The translations under genes and the position numbers were made by a program. Positions 8,369 through 15,274 of a stretch of 40,936 nt of DNA are shown here, in pieces. The notes under the pieces are model-generated. The model was given only the letters and a program-made list of their open reading frames with translations, did not search any database and was not told where the DNA came from. This DNA comes from Terriglobia bacterium (GTDB lineage: Bacteria > Acidobacteriota > Terriglobia > Bryobacterales > UBA6623). The DNA lies in contig VXMF01000001.1 in NCBI GenBank assembly GCA_009841225.1, positions 1 to 40,936 on the forward strand, given 5' to 3'. Numbering within the stretch: position 1 is the first letter of the stretch; each line of letters starts with the position of its first letter.

Positions 8369-8854
8369 GTGGAACTGACGGCGGTCTACGAGGCGTTCGG
8401 AAGCGACCGTACCAGCAGGCTGGTCCGGTCCGTGTCGCTCGGGGCGCTGCGAACCTACGGCGTGTACGAAGCGATCAAGGTCCGCTCCCGGTTGCGCACC
8501 CTGAACCGTCAGAAGTTGCGCGCCGCCGCGCCGCGAATGTGGGAGCAGATCAAGGACGGCGACGCCGATCTCGCCCGGGACCTCTCGCAAGCCGTACTGG
8601 TCTCCAACATTCCGCTTATCGTCGAGGTGCTGGATCTGCTGGAGATCGAGCACGACGACAATGGGTTCTTCGACAAGGACAGCGACTACTCGAGCCAGCT
8701 TTCCGACGGCTGGGAGCAGCGGGTCTTCGAGCACTGCAAGGACCGCTTTGACCCCGATCTAGTGCTGCATTACATCAACCATCTCGGATGGGAGCTGGAA
8801 GCGCTGGCCGAGCCGTACCTAGAGCCGAACCAAGTTCCCGCGGCCGCTGGCTAG
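8369..8854 (+). CDS. Conserved-looking protein of unknown function
   Basis: A 161-residue soluble protein with a GTG start set by the -10 box immediately upstream. I do not recognise a family. The sequence is mostly helical and charged, with an N-terminal half rich in Arg/Leu and a C-terminal half rich in acidic and aromatic residues (LLEIEHDDNGFFDKDSDYSS, then YINHLGWELEALAEPYLEP). No signal peptide or membrane segment is visible. It sits between a methyltransferase and a phosphofructokinase gene on the same strand, 56 nt before the latter. Good codon structure and both neighbours on the same strand support it being a real gene. Confidence 0.65.
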   Translation: MELTAVYEAFGSDRTSRLVRSVSLGALRTYGVYEAIKVRSRLRTLNRQKLRAAAPRMWEQIKDGDADLARDLSQAVLVSNIPLIVEVLDLLEIEHDDNGFFDKDSDYSSQLSDGWEQRVFEHCKDRFDPDLVLHYINHLGWELEALAEPYLEPNQVPAAAG

Positions 8855-8910
8855 AATCCGCGCAGTACGGGACTCGCCGTCAAGCGGCCACATCCGAGCG
8901 AGATTCTGAC

Positions 8911-10083
8911 ATGACTGGAAAACGCATTGGCATCTTGACCGGCGGCGGTGACGTGCCGGGCCTCAACGCCGCGATCAGGGCAGCGGTCTACGACGCCCGC
9001 GACCGCGGCATGGAAATCCTCGGCATTCGGCGAGGCTGGAAAGGACTCACTCACGTCAACCCTGTGGATGGGGTCGACCCTGAGTACCTGCTGCCGCTCA
9101 ACCGTGCCAACACTCGCACGGTCGACCGGATGGGCGGCACGTTCCTGCACTCGACCCGCACGCAGCCTTCGCGCATGAAGGTTGGCGAATGCCCGGAACA
9201 CCTCCAAGACCGGCTGGATTCGCTGGCCGAAGTCAGCCCTGGCATCGTGGACTTCACGCCAATCGTGCTGGAGAACTTGCAGCGGCTGCACCTGGACTCG
9301 CTCATCGCGATCGGCGGCGACGACACACTCAGCTATGCCCGCCGCCTGCACGAAGAGGGCTTCCCCGTGGTCTGCCTGCCGAAGACGATGGACAACGACG
9401 TGCCGAATACCGAGTACTGCATCGGTTTTTCGACGGCGATCACGCGGGCGGTGGACAACATCAGCCGCCAGCGCACCACGGTTGGCTCGCATGAGCGCGT
9501 CGGGATCTTTCGCGTGTTCGGGCGCGACGCAGGCTTCACGGCCCTGTACACGGCCTACGTCACCGGCATCCGCTGCTGCATTCCGGAACATGTCTTCGAC
9601 TTGGATCGGCTGCTGGCGCTGATCATGCAGGACAAGCGCGAGAACCCGAGCAACTACACCCTGGTCGTGCTGTCCGAAGGGGCCACCTGGAAAGGCCGCA
9701 CCGTGCAGGAATACGGAGACGCCGATGCCTACGGGCACCGCAAGAAGATGAGCGTCGGCGAGGCGCTGAGCCAAGAGGTCAAGAAGCAGCTCAGGGAAGA
9801 GACCGTGGTCAGCGACCTGACCTACGACCTGCGCGGCGGGCCTCCCGATTTCATCGACCGGCTTGTGGCGACGACCTTTGCGGCGATGGCTGTGGAGTGC
9901 ATCGCCGACGGCGGCTCGGGCCGCATGATGGCGCTGCAGAAGGGGTGCTACGTGGACGCCGAGATCCCCGGTCCGGGCGGCAAGTCCCGCAGCGTCGACG
10001 TAAGCGCGATGTACGACACCGCGAATTTCTTGCCGAAGCGCGACAACAAGGCGGGCGCTCCGATCTTCCTCAACATGCTATAG
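8911..10083 (+). CDS. pfp: 6-phosphofructokinase, pyrophosphate-dependent type signature
   Basis: A 390-residue phosphofructokinase. The start is ATG 8911, giving the family N-terminus KRIGILTGGGDVPGLNAAIR. The two residues that separate ATP from pyrophosphate enzymes point to pyrophosphate: the nucleotide loop reads GGDD (Asp138, where ATP enzymes have Gly) and the catalytic motif reads PKTMDND with Lys158 (where ATP enzymes have Gly). Asp161 and Asp163 of that motif are the expected catalytic pair, and the MDNDVPNTEYCIGFSTA segment is intact. It would interconvert fructose 6-phosphate and fructose 1,6-bisphosphate reversibly with PPi as donor. It lies in a rightward run and ends facing nuoA. 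Confidence 0.9.
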   Translation: MTGKRIGILTGGGDVPGLNAAIRAAVYDARDRGMEILGIRRGWKGLTHVNPVDGVDPEYLLPLNRANTRTVDRMGGTFLHSTRTQPSRMKVGECPEHLQDRLDSLAEVSPGIVDFTPIVLENLQRLHLDSLIAIGGDDTLSYARRLHEEGFPVVCLPKTMDNDVPNTEYCIGFSTAITRAVDNISRQRTTVGSHERVGIFRVFGRDAGFTALYTAYVTGIRCCIPEHVFDLDRLLALIMQDKRENPSNYTLVVLSEGATWKGRTVQEYGDADAYGHRKKMSVGEALSQEVKKQLREETVVSDLTYDLRGGPPDFIDRLVATTFAAMAVECIADGGSGRMMALQKGCYVDAEIPGPGGKSRSVDVSAMYDTANFLPKRDNKAGAPIFLNML

Positions 10084-10131
10084 GCGCCGGGACGGCGCAC
10101 GGACGGACGGCAGGCCTCCTAGCGCGGGCAG

Positions 10132-10488
10132 TCAGGCCCACTTCAGCGCGCGCTGGCGGAACAGCCAGATGTAGCCGAAAATCAGGATGGCCAAGAAGAC
10201 CAGCATCTCGACCAGCCCGAAGAGGCCGAGCACGTCATACTGAATCGCCCACGGCAAGAGGAAGATCGTCTCGACGTCGAAGATCACGAACAGGATCGCC
10301 ACGAGATAGAAGCGGATCGAGTAGCGGCCGCGCGTATCGGCCTCGGGCGCAATGCCACATTCGTAAGGCTCGAGCTTGGTCTGTTCCGGGACGCTGGGCC
10401 GGATCAATTTGGCGGCGATCAGCGTCACGATCGGAAACGCCGCGGCGATTCCGATGAAGATCATGATGGGAATGTACCCTCGGGGCAT
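10132..10488 (-). CDS. nuoA: NADH-quinone oxidoreductase subunit A (NuoA), standing alone
   Basis: A 118-residue subunit of complex I. It has three hydrophobic segments and the family signatures YECGIAP in the first loop and RYSIRFYLVAILFVIFDVET-IFLLPW before and in the second helix. The N-terminus is short, with the ATG at 10488 set by a TATAAT box directly upstream. Normally nuoA is followed by nuoB, C, D and so on. Here the next gene downstream is the convergent phosphofructokinase, and nothing else of complex I is in the window, so the rest must lie elsewhere. The gene may be ancestral and separated from its operon, or an extra copy. Confidence 0.93.
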   Translation of the reverse strand: MPRGYIPIMIFIGIAAAFPIVTLIAAKLIRPSVPEQTKLEPYECGIAPEADTRGRYSIRFYLVAILFVIFDVETIFLLPWAIQYDVLGLFGLVEMLVFLAILIFGYIWLFRQRALKWA

Positions 10489-10496
10489 GAACCTTG

Positions 10497-10502
10497 ATTA
10501 TA
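10497..10502 (-). promoter_or_regulatory. -10 box (TATAAT) of nuoA, near-leaderless
   Basis: A perfect TATAAT on the minus strand predicts +1 near 10490, two bases before the ATG at 10488. It lies in the 34-nt gap after the upstream gene, so nuoA has its own promoter. Confidence 0.6.
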
Positions 10503-10522
10503 CGCACACGGGCCGGTCGGCT

Positions 10523-11326
10523 TCAGTAGCCGACCGCGGCCGTTTCGTCCGGCTGAATCCGGTCGCTGGGCGGACCGACATGAATGTGCGGCCCTGTCGA
10601 CTGGCCGGGCACGGCACTGCGGAAAGCGATATAGGGAATCCCCAGGCTTTCCAGCATGTAGATCAGAAACATCCCCTCGTCCGAGTCCGGATGCAACGCC
10701 ACGTCGATCCGGCCGGTGTGGTCCAAGCCCATCGAACGGTGCAGGTGCGTGTCGCCATCGGCGCTGACCGGGGGACTGCTGCCAAAGGTGTAGCGGTACA
10801 TGTCGCCGACCTCTTCAAGCATCGCGAGCTCGTAGTCGTTAAAGCCCTCGAAGCGATACGCCAAGTCCTCGCCTTCGAGCTCTTCCAAGTAGGTCTCGGC
10901 AGCAACCATGCGCTCCATCTGCCGGATCAGGTCGGCCCGCGTGCTGGCCAACTCGGCCTGCCGCTCGGCGCCCGCTAGCTCGTCCTTGGCCTCCTGGAGG
11001 CGCTGCGCCGGGATCACGCCGGCCTCGACCCGCGCCATGATGAGATCGAGGTTCTCGCGGGCGATCCGCACCAAGCCGTCCGCGGCGTCGAGCATCAGTT
11101 CGAGCTCGCCCTTCTCGAGGTTCTCGCTGAGCAGCGTGCGGTTCAGGGTCTCTCGATAGCCGCGCTTGAGCCGCTCTGTCTGCGCTTCGATAAGTGCCCG
11201 TCTCGGAAGGGCCCCGGCCCGGACCAGGTTCTCCACCCGCTCCAGTTCCGGATCAGCCTGAGCGTTCGCCGTGGCCACGGATGCCAAGCAGATCGCGGTG
11301 CCGACGATCCAAGCACACGCCCGCAT
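10523..11326 (-). CDS. Exported coiled-coil protein with a C-terminal His/Asp-rich, peptidase-like domain
   Basis: About 267 residues from ATG 11326 (a TTG at 11332 is less likely because the predicted transcript starts near 11329). An N-terminal signal peptide ends near ANAQAD. Residues 25-150 form a long charged helical region with repeated Arg/Glu/Leu heptads, reminiscent of the helical part of outer-membrane efflux or coiled-coil proteins. The C-terminal domain has DTHLHRS, then LDHTGRID (His203, Asp208), and GPHIHVG (His247, His249). The spacing of His, Asp and a terminal HxH recalls M15-like or similar zinc hydrolases, but it is shorter than the canonical signature, so enzyme function is a guess. 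Confidence 0.7.
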   Translation of the reverse strand: MRACAWIVGTAICLASVATANAQADPELERVENLVRAGALPRRALIEAQTERLKRGYRETLNRTLLSENLEKGELELMLDAADGLVRIARENLDLIMARVEAGVIPAQRLQEAKDELAGAERQAELASTRADLIRQMERMVAAETYLEELEGEDLAYRFEGFNDYELAMLEEVGDMYRYTFGSSPPVSADGDTHLHRSMGLDHTGRIDVALHPDSDEGMFLIYMLESLGIPYIAFRSAVPGQSTGPHIHVGPPSDRIQPDETAAVGY

Positions 11327-11335
11327 ATGCAATTC

Positions 11336-11341
11336 ATTCTA
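11336..11341 (-). promoter_or_regulatory. -10 box (TAGAAT), near-leaderless start
   Basis: TAGAAT on the minus strand predicts +1 near 11329, three bases before ATG 11326. Confidence 0.45.
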
Positions 11342-11474
11342 AGCGCCGAGAACGCCCGATTTGCCGCGCGGGCGCTTCCGCGGACAGCGCGGAGCCCTGG
11401 CCAAGCTAGCTCCCGCAAGAGAGTTGAGACAGATATGCGAAACGCCGCCTCTCGCCCGCTAGGACGAATCTAGT

Positions 11475-11480
11475 CATAAT
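11475..11480 (+). promoter_or_regulatory. Putative -10 box (CATAAT) of rsfS
   Basis: CATAAT predicts +1 near 11487 and a leader of about 32 nt before the ATG at 11519. Confidence 0.35.
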
Positions 11481-11518
11481 AGGTAGCCGCTTGGTCGCAT
11501 CCCGGCCTACGGACCTTT

Positions 11519-11860
11519 ATGGAAGATTGGGAAGTTGCCGTACAAGCCGCTCAAGAGCGCAAAGCCTTGGACACAATAGTGCTAAACATCGGCCAAGTCA
11601 GCACCTTCACCGAACAGTTCGTCATCTGCCACGGCACGAACTCGCGACAGATCCAAGCGATCGCGGACCAGGTCGAGAGGAGCGTCAAGGCCCAAGGCCG
11701 CAGACCGCTGCGCATCGAGGGCTATCAGAATGCCGAATGGATCCTGCTTGACTACGGGGACTTCGTGGTGCACGTGTTCTCGCGCGACAAGCGCTATTAC
11801 TACGACTTGGAACGGCTGTGGAGGGCGGCTCCGAAGCTTCCGATTCCAGTGGCAGCCTGA
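11519..11860 (+). CDS. rsfS: Ribosomal silencing factor RsfS (YbeB/Iojap)
   Basis: A 113-residue RsfS/YbeB/Iojap protein that binds ribosomal protein uL14 and prevents subunit joining when nutrients run low. Family features are visible: the KALDTIVLNIGQVSTFTEQFVICHG opening strand-helix, the NSRQIQAIADQVE helix, and the closing GYQNAEWILLDYGDFVVHVF with RYYYDLERLW. Length is normal. The gene is often next to nadD and proA, but here stands alone and converges with tyrA, 15 nt away. Confidence 0.95.
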   Translation: MEDWEVAVQAAQERKALDTIVLNIGQVSTFTEQFVICHGTNSRQIQAIADQVERSVKAQGRRPLRIEGYQNAEWILLDYGDFVVHVFSRDKRYYYDLERLWRAAPKLPIPVAA

Positions 11861-11875
11861 GCGGTGGCTGGCGCG

Positions 11876-12730
11876 CTAGCGGTCGGCGATCCGGCCCTGC
11901 AAGCGCTGGCCACGCTGAAAGTGCTCTTCGGCCGAACCGTCGTTGAGCGCGTCTCGCAAGCCCTCTAATTCCTGGACGACCGCGGCCAGCGCCTCGTCAA
12001 TCGGCCCAGGGTTCGTCTTCAGGATTCCCGACCAGACGGCATGCGGGCTGGCGGCCAGCCTGGTCATGTCGCGCAAGCCGTCGCCGGCGATTTCCAATTC
12101 GCGGCCGTCCTGCAACTGCGTGCCGATCGCAGCCGCGAGCGCGGTGGAAACCAGTTGCGGCAGGTGGGATGTCCAAGCGACGACCCTGTCATGCTGGCTG
12201 GCCGGCATCACCCGACGACGACATCCCATGGCGTCCAGCCATCCGCAGAACTCCTCCACCACCGGCGACTCGGGGAGCGACTCGCCGGTCGGCACCAGAG
12301 CGTATAGGGCACCCTGAAACAATTCCGCCTCTGCGACGCGCACTCCCCGGCCCTCCTTGCCCGCCATCGGATGCCCGCCCACGAAGTGCGGCCCATCCTC
12401 GAACAGAGTCCGAGCCCGCTCCATGATCGCGCTCTTGGTGCTGCCGGCATCGGTAACCAAGGCATGCTTCGGAACGAGCTTCCGCACCTGATCGAGCTGG
12501 CCGATGATCCGCTCGACAGGTTGGGCCATGTAGACCAAGTCTGACTGCGGCAGGGCAGTCTCGAGCCCGCAGCCATCGTCGATTACACCGAGCCTCGTAG
12601 CGACCTCCAGGGTCTCGGGCGAGCTCACGCCCAGGATCCGCCCGCAGTAGCCGAGCCGGCGCAATGCCAGTGCGAACGAGCCGCCGATCAGGCCGACGCC
12701 AGCGACGGTAACCGTGGCGATCGAGGACAC
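11876..12730 (-). CDS. tyrA: Prephenate dehydrogenase TyrA
   Basis: A 284-residue NAD(P)-dependent prephenate dehydrogenase of tyrosine synthesis. The Rossmann motif is VAGVGLIGGSFALALRRLG. The catalytic and prephenate-binding segments VTDAGSTKSAIME and FVGGHPMAGKEGRGV contain the expected His in GGHPMAG. A second conserved His is in SQHDRVVAWTSHLPQLVS. It begins at GTG 12730, four bases after the chorismate mutase stop, so it is last in a leftward trpA / chorismate mutase / tyrA operon. There is no ACT domain, so feedback by tyrosine, if any, works otherwise. Confidence 0.94.
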   Translation of the reverse strand: MSSIATVTVAGVGLIGGSFALALRRLGYCGRILGVSSPETLEVATRLGVIDDGCGLETALPQSDLVYMAQPVERIIGQLDQVRKLVPKHALVTDAGSTKSAIMERARTLFEDGPHFVGGHPMAGKEGRGVRVAEAELFQGALYALVPTGESLPESPVVEEFCGWLDAMGCRRRVMPASQHDRVVAWTSHLPQLVSTALAAAIGTQLQDGRELEIAGDGLRDMTRLAASPHAVWSGILKTNPGPIDEALAAVVQELEGLRDALNDGSAEEHFQRGQRLQGRIADR

Positions 12731-12734
12731 GGGC

Positions 12735-13004
12735 CTAGCTGTCCCGCTCCCGCTGCATTTCCCGCATCTCCTTGATCACAGCCTCGAAGATGCGTTCCAG
12801 CGAATCGTTCTTCAACGGGCCGCCGTTAGAAGCCAGGATATTGCCGAGCACCAGTTGCTCGCGCATCGGCTCGTGGACCGGCCGACCTTGCTGTCGCTTC
12901 AGCGGCGCTAAGGCTAGCACGCACTCCGCACGGCGGTTGAGCAGCCGGACCGCTTCCCGATCCAAGCTGTCGATCTCGTCTCGCAACTCGCTCAAGCTCT
13001 TCAT
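12735..13004 (-). CDS. Chorismate mutase, AroQ type
   Basis: An 89-residue all-helical AroQ-class chorismate mutase that turns chorismate into prephenate, the substrate of TyrA encoded next to it. Visible features are the N-terminal LSELRDEIDSLDREAVRLLNRR helix with its conserved Arg and Asp, the Lys/Arg of the next turn (LAPLKRQQGRPVHEP, where the catalytic Lys is expected), and REQLVLGNI with the conserved Arg and Glu. The ATG at 13004 lies two bases after the trpA stop, and the stop lies four bases before tyrA. It is a separate gene here, where many bacteria have it fused to TyrA or PheA. Confidence 0.92.
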   Translation of the reverse strand: MKSLSELRDEIDSLDREAVRLLNRRAECVLALAPLKRQQGRPVHEPMREQLVLGNILASNGGPLKNDSLERIFEAVIKEMREMQRERDS

Positions 13005-13006
13005 CG

Positions 13007-13879
13007 TTACACTGCCGCCATCGTTGTACGCCCCTCGGGCAATTCCAGGCCCCGCTTGAAGTCCCTAGCGAGAGCCTCCAGCTTCCCCTCCAATCCGGAG
13101 TCGTCCGCATGCTCGGCGATCAAACGCACGAAGGCGCTGCCGACGGCGGCGCCGTCGGCATGTGGAGCGATCTGCTGCATCTGCTCGCGCGTTGACAGGC
13201 CGAATCCTAGAGCCAATGGCAGATCGGTCCTGGCGCGCGTCCGCTCCAGCAGGGGTATGGCCTCGCTGGAAACGCCGGCGCTCACGCCAGTCACGCCGGC
13301 TCGCGCGACGAGATACACGAATCCGCTGCAGCGCTTGACGATCTCCGCGATGCGGGCGCTGGGGGTGGTCTGAGTGACCAAGAAGACACAGCAAAGGCCT
13401 CGCTGGCGCATGGCTTCCACATACCCGTCCGCCTCCTCAATGGTCAGGTCAGTCAGCAATGCGCCGTCCACGCCCGCCTCGGCGGCCTCGTCGGCAAAGC
13501 GCTCGAAGCCGTAGCGCAGGATGGGATTGAGGTAGCTAAACACGACCAGCGGGAGTTCTGAATCCCGGCGCAGCTGCCGGACCAGCGCCAGCACCGTTGC
13601 CACGCTGGTGCCAGCTGCCAGCGCGCGCTCGCTGGCTCGTTGGATGACCGGACCGTCCGCGATCGGATCGGAGAAAGGCACTCCCAGCTCCAGAATATCC
13701 ACGCCGCCCCGCTCAAGCGCCTTGACCAGGCCGACGGTCTTGTCCGGCGACGGGTCCCCGGCCGTGACATAGGCGATCAGCGCCCGCGACCCGCTGGCCT
13801 GCAGGGCCGTGAAGGCGCGCTCGATGCGCCCGGACGTCTGGCGGGCCAGCGGTGCCAGCTTGACTTCCGCAGCGCTCAC
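13007..13879 (-). CDS. trpA: Tryptophan synthase alpha subunit TrpA
   Basis: About 290 residues from GTG 13879. It cleaves indole-3-glycerol phosphate to indole, which passes to TrpB. The catalytic Glu is in LELGVPFSDPIADGPVIQ and the catalytic Asp in LLTDLTIEEADGY. The phosphate-binding region is GVTGVSAG and LGFGLSTREQM. A much longer reading frame extends upstream, but its extra residues do not look like TrpA, and a TACAAT box ends 12 nt before the GTG. trpB and the other trp genes are absent here; instead it heads an operon with chorismate mutase and tyrA, so the cluster is an aromatic amino acid module. Confidence 0.94.
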   Translation of the reverse strand: MSAAEVKLAPLARQTSGRIERAFTALQASGSRALIAYVTAGDPSPDKTVGLVKALERGGVDILELGVPFSDPIADGPVIQRASERALAAGTSVATVLALVRQLRRDSELPLVVFSYLNPILRYGFERFADEAAEAGVDGALLTDLTIEEADGYVEAMRQRGLCCVFLVTQTTPSARIAEIVKRCSGFVYLVARAGVTGVSAGVSSEAIPLLERTRARTDLPLALGFGLSTREQMQQIAPHADGAAVGSAFVRLIAEHADDSGLEGKLEALARDFKRGLELPEGRTTMAAV

Positions 13880-13890
13880 GACGAAGCCCC

Positions 13891-13896
13891 ATTGTA
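13891..13896 (-). promoter_or_regulatory. -10 box (TACAAT) of the trpA operon, short leader
   Basis: TACAAT predicts +1 near 13884, five bases before GTG 13879. No room exists for an attenuator. Confidence 0.5.
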
Positions 13897-14103
13897 CAAG
13901 CAGCCCCGGAAGCGATTGCGCTGCGGCCGTCACCGCGCAGCATCGCGCTCCTTCGCTGTCGCGGCGAGGCTGCTCGACCAGTCGCGTCCATGGTCGCAGG
14001 GCCCGGCCCCGAGCCAGCAGTCGCCGCCCGAGCCCGGCTGGACTCTCAAGGGGCCCGGAGAGCGAAAGATCTTCTTCACCGATTGACAGGCGCGCTCCGC
14101 GCA

Positions 14104-14127
14104 AGTTGTAATAGTTTTTTTACAACT
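14104..14127. promoter_or_regulatory. Perfect 8-bp inverted repeat just before the enolase-superfamily gene
   Basis: AGTTGTAA (14104-14111) and TTACAACT (14120-14127) are exact reverse complements separated by eight bases (TAGTTTTT). The repeat ends three bases before the ATG at 14131. It could be the operator of a local regulator such as a GntR or LacI type, or a 5' hairpin. It is notably AT-rich against the GC-rich surroundings. Confidence 0.55.
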
Positions 14128-14130
14128 GCC

Positions 14131-15222
14131 ATGAGACTCGATCAGTTGGAAGTCGCTCGCTACTCCGTGCCATTGCCGCACGTCCTCAGCGATGCCACTC
14201 ACGGCGAGATTCGCGAGTTCGGACTTGTCACCGTGCAGGTTCGGATCCGCAAGGGCCTAGACGGTCTTGGCTACACATACACGGTTGGCAACGCCGGCGC
14301 GGCCGCCATCGAGTCGATGATCAAGCACGACCTAGCGCCGCTGCTGGAGGGCAGAGACCTGCGCTGCACCGAGGCCATCTGGGCCGACATGTGGCAGGCG
14401 ACGCACTATGTCGGAAGGGGTGGTCCCGCCAGCTTCGCTATCTCGGCCGTGGACACGGCCTTGTGGGACGCGAAGGCCAAATGGTGTTCCGAGCCACTCT
14501 GGAGGCTGCTTGGCGGCAGTTCTCCGACGGTCCGCGCCTACGCCGGGGGGATCGATCTGGGATTCTCGCTGGACCAACTGGTGGACCAAGCCAGAGCCAA
14601 CCTGAGGCGGGGGTTCGGGGCGCTGAAAGTGAAGGTCGGGGCCGATCGCCTCAGGGACGACCTCGAACGAGTCGAGGCTCTCCGGGGTGTCCTCGGCCCG
14701 GACGGCCCGCTGATGGTGGACGCGAACATGAAATGGGGCGTGTCCGAAGCGATCCGCGCATCGCGGGCGCTGGCAGACTTTGACGTCTACTGGCTCGAAG
14801 AGCCTACCGATCCCGCTGACGTGGACGGCCACGTGCGCATCCAGCGCGAGGGCCCCCTGCCGGTCGCCGCGGGCGAGAATCTGCACACGCTGGCCGAGTT
14901 CGAAGCCATGATCTCGGCAGGAGCGGTAGCGTTCCCAGAGCCGGATCTGACGAACTGCGGGGGCGTCACGGCCTGGATGAAGATCGCCCACCTGGCTGAG
15001 GCTCACAACCTGCCGGTCACCTCGCACGGAGTGCATGACCTGCACCTGAGCCTGTTGGCCGCCGTGCCGAACGCGTCGTTCCTAGAGGTCCACGGTTTCG
15101 GGCTCGACCCGTTTCTCGAGCATCCGCTAGAAGTGTCCCTAGGCTGCGCGACAGCGTCGGACCGTCCGGGGCACGGCGTCCAACTGCGCTGGGACCTGCT
15201 TCAACCGCACCGGCACGACTAA
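14131..15222 (+). CDS. Mandelate racemase/muconate lactonizing-type enolase-superfamily enzyme
   Basis: A 363-residue enolase-superfamily enzyme. The start is ATG 14131; the longer open frame upstream is non-homologous. The barrel carries KVKVGADR (KxK general base), the three metal ligands in MVDANMKW, WLEEPTDP and AAGENLHT, and the DLTNCGG then TSHGVHD pair, the Asp-His dyad of the mandelate racemase subgroup. LEVHGF near the end corresponds to the last acid of that subgroup. Such enzymes racemise or dehydrate sugar acids or mandelate-like acids. The full catalytic set is present. It begins a rightward cluster with an amidohydrolase-like gene and a Gfo/Idh gene. Confidence 0.9.
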   Translation: MRLDQLEVARYSVPLPHVLSDATHGEIREFGLVTVQVRIRKGLDGLGYTYTVGNAGAAAIESMIKHDLAPLLEGRDLRCTEAIWADMWQATHYVGRGGPASFAISAVDTALWDAKAKWCSEPLWRLLGGSSPTVRAYAGGIDLGFSLDQLVDQARANLRRGFGALKVKVGADRLRDDLERVEALRGVLGPDGPLMVDANMKWGVSEAIRASRALADFDVYWLEEPTDPADVDGHVRIQREGPLPVAAGENLHTLAEFEAMISAGAVAFPEPDLTNCGGVTAWMKIAHLAEAHNLPVTSHGVHDLHLSLLAAVPNASFLEVHGFGLDPFLEHPLEVSLGCATASDRPGHGVQLRWDLLQPHRHD

Positions 15223-15262
15223 CGACCCGCAAGCCGGGGCTGCCGCGAAGGTCATGGCAGAC

Positions 15263-15268
15263 TAACAT
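15263..15268 (+). promoter_or_regulatory. -10 box (TAACAT), exactly leaderless
   Basis: TAACAT places the predicted +1 at 15275, the A of the ATG. Confidence 0.45.
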
Positions 15269-15274
15269 CAGCGA

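Noticed and set aside
13007..14104. The longest frame for trpA (365 codons)
   Set aside because: The first 75 codons do not resemble TrpA and the promoter TACAAT lies inside them.
14104..14127. The inverted repeat and T-run before 14131 as an intrinsic terminator
   Set aside because: It lies just before a start codon and no gene ends toward it (trpA starts leftward), so an operator or 5' hairpin fits better.
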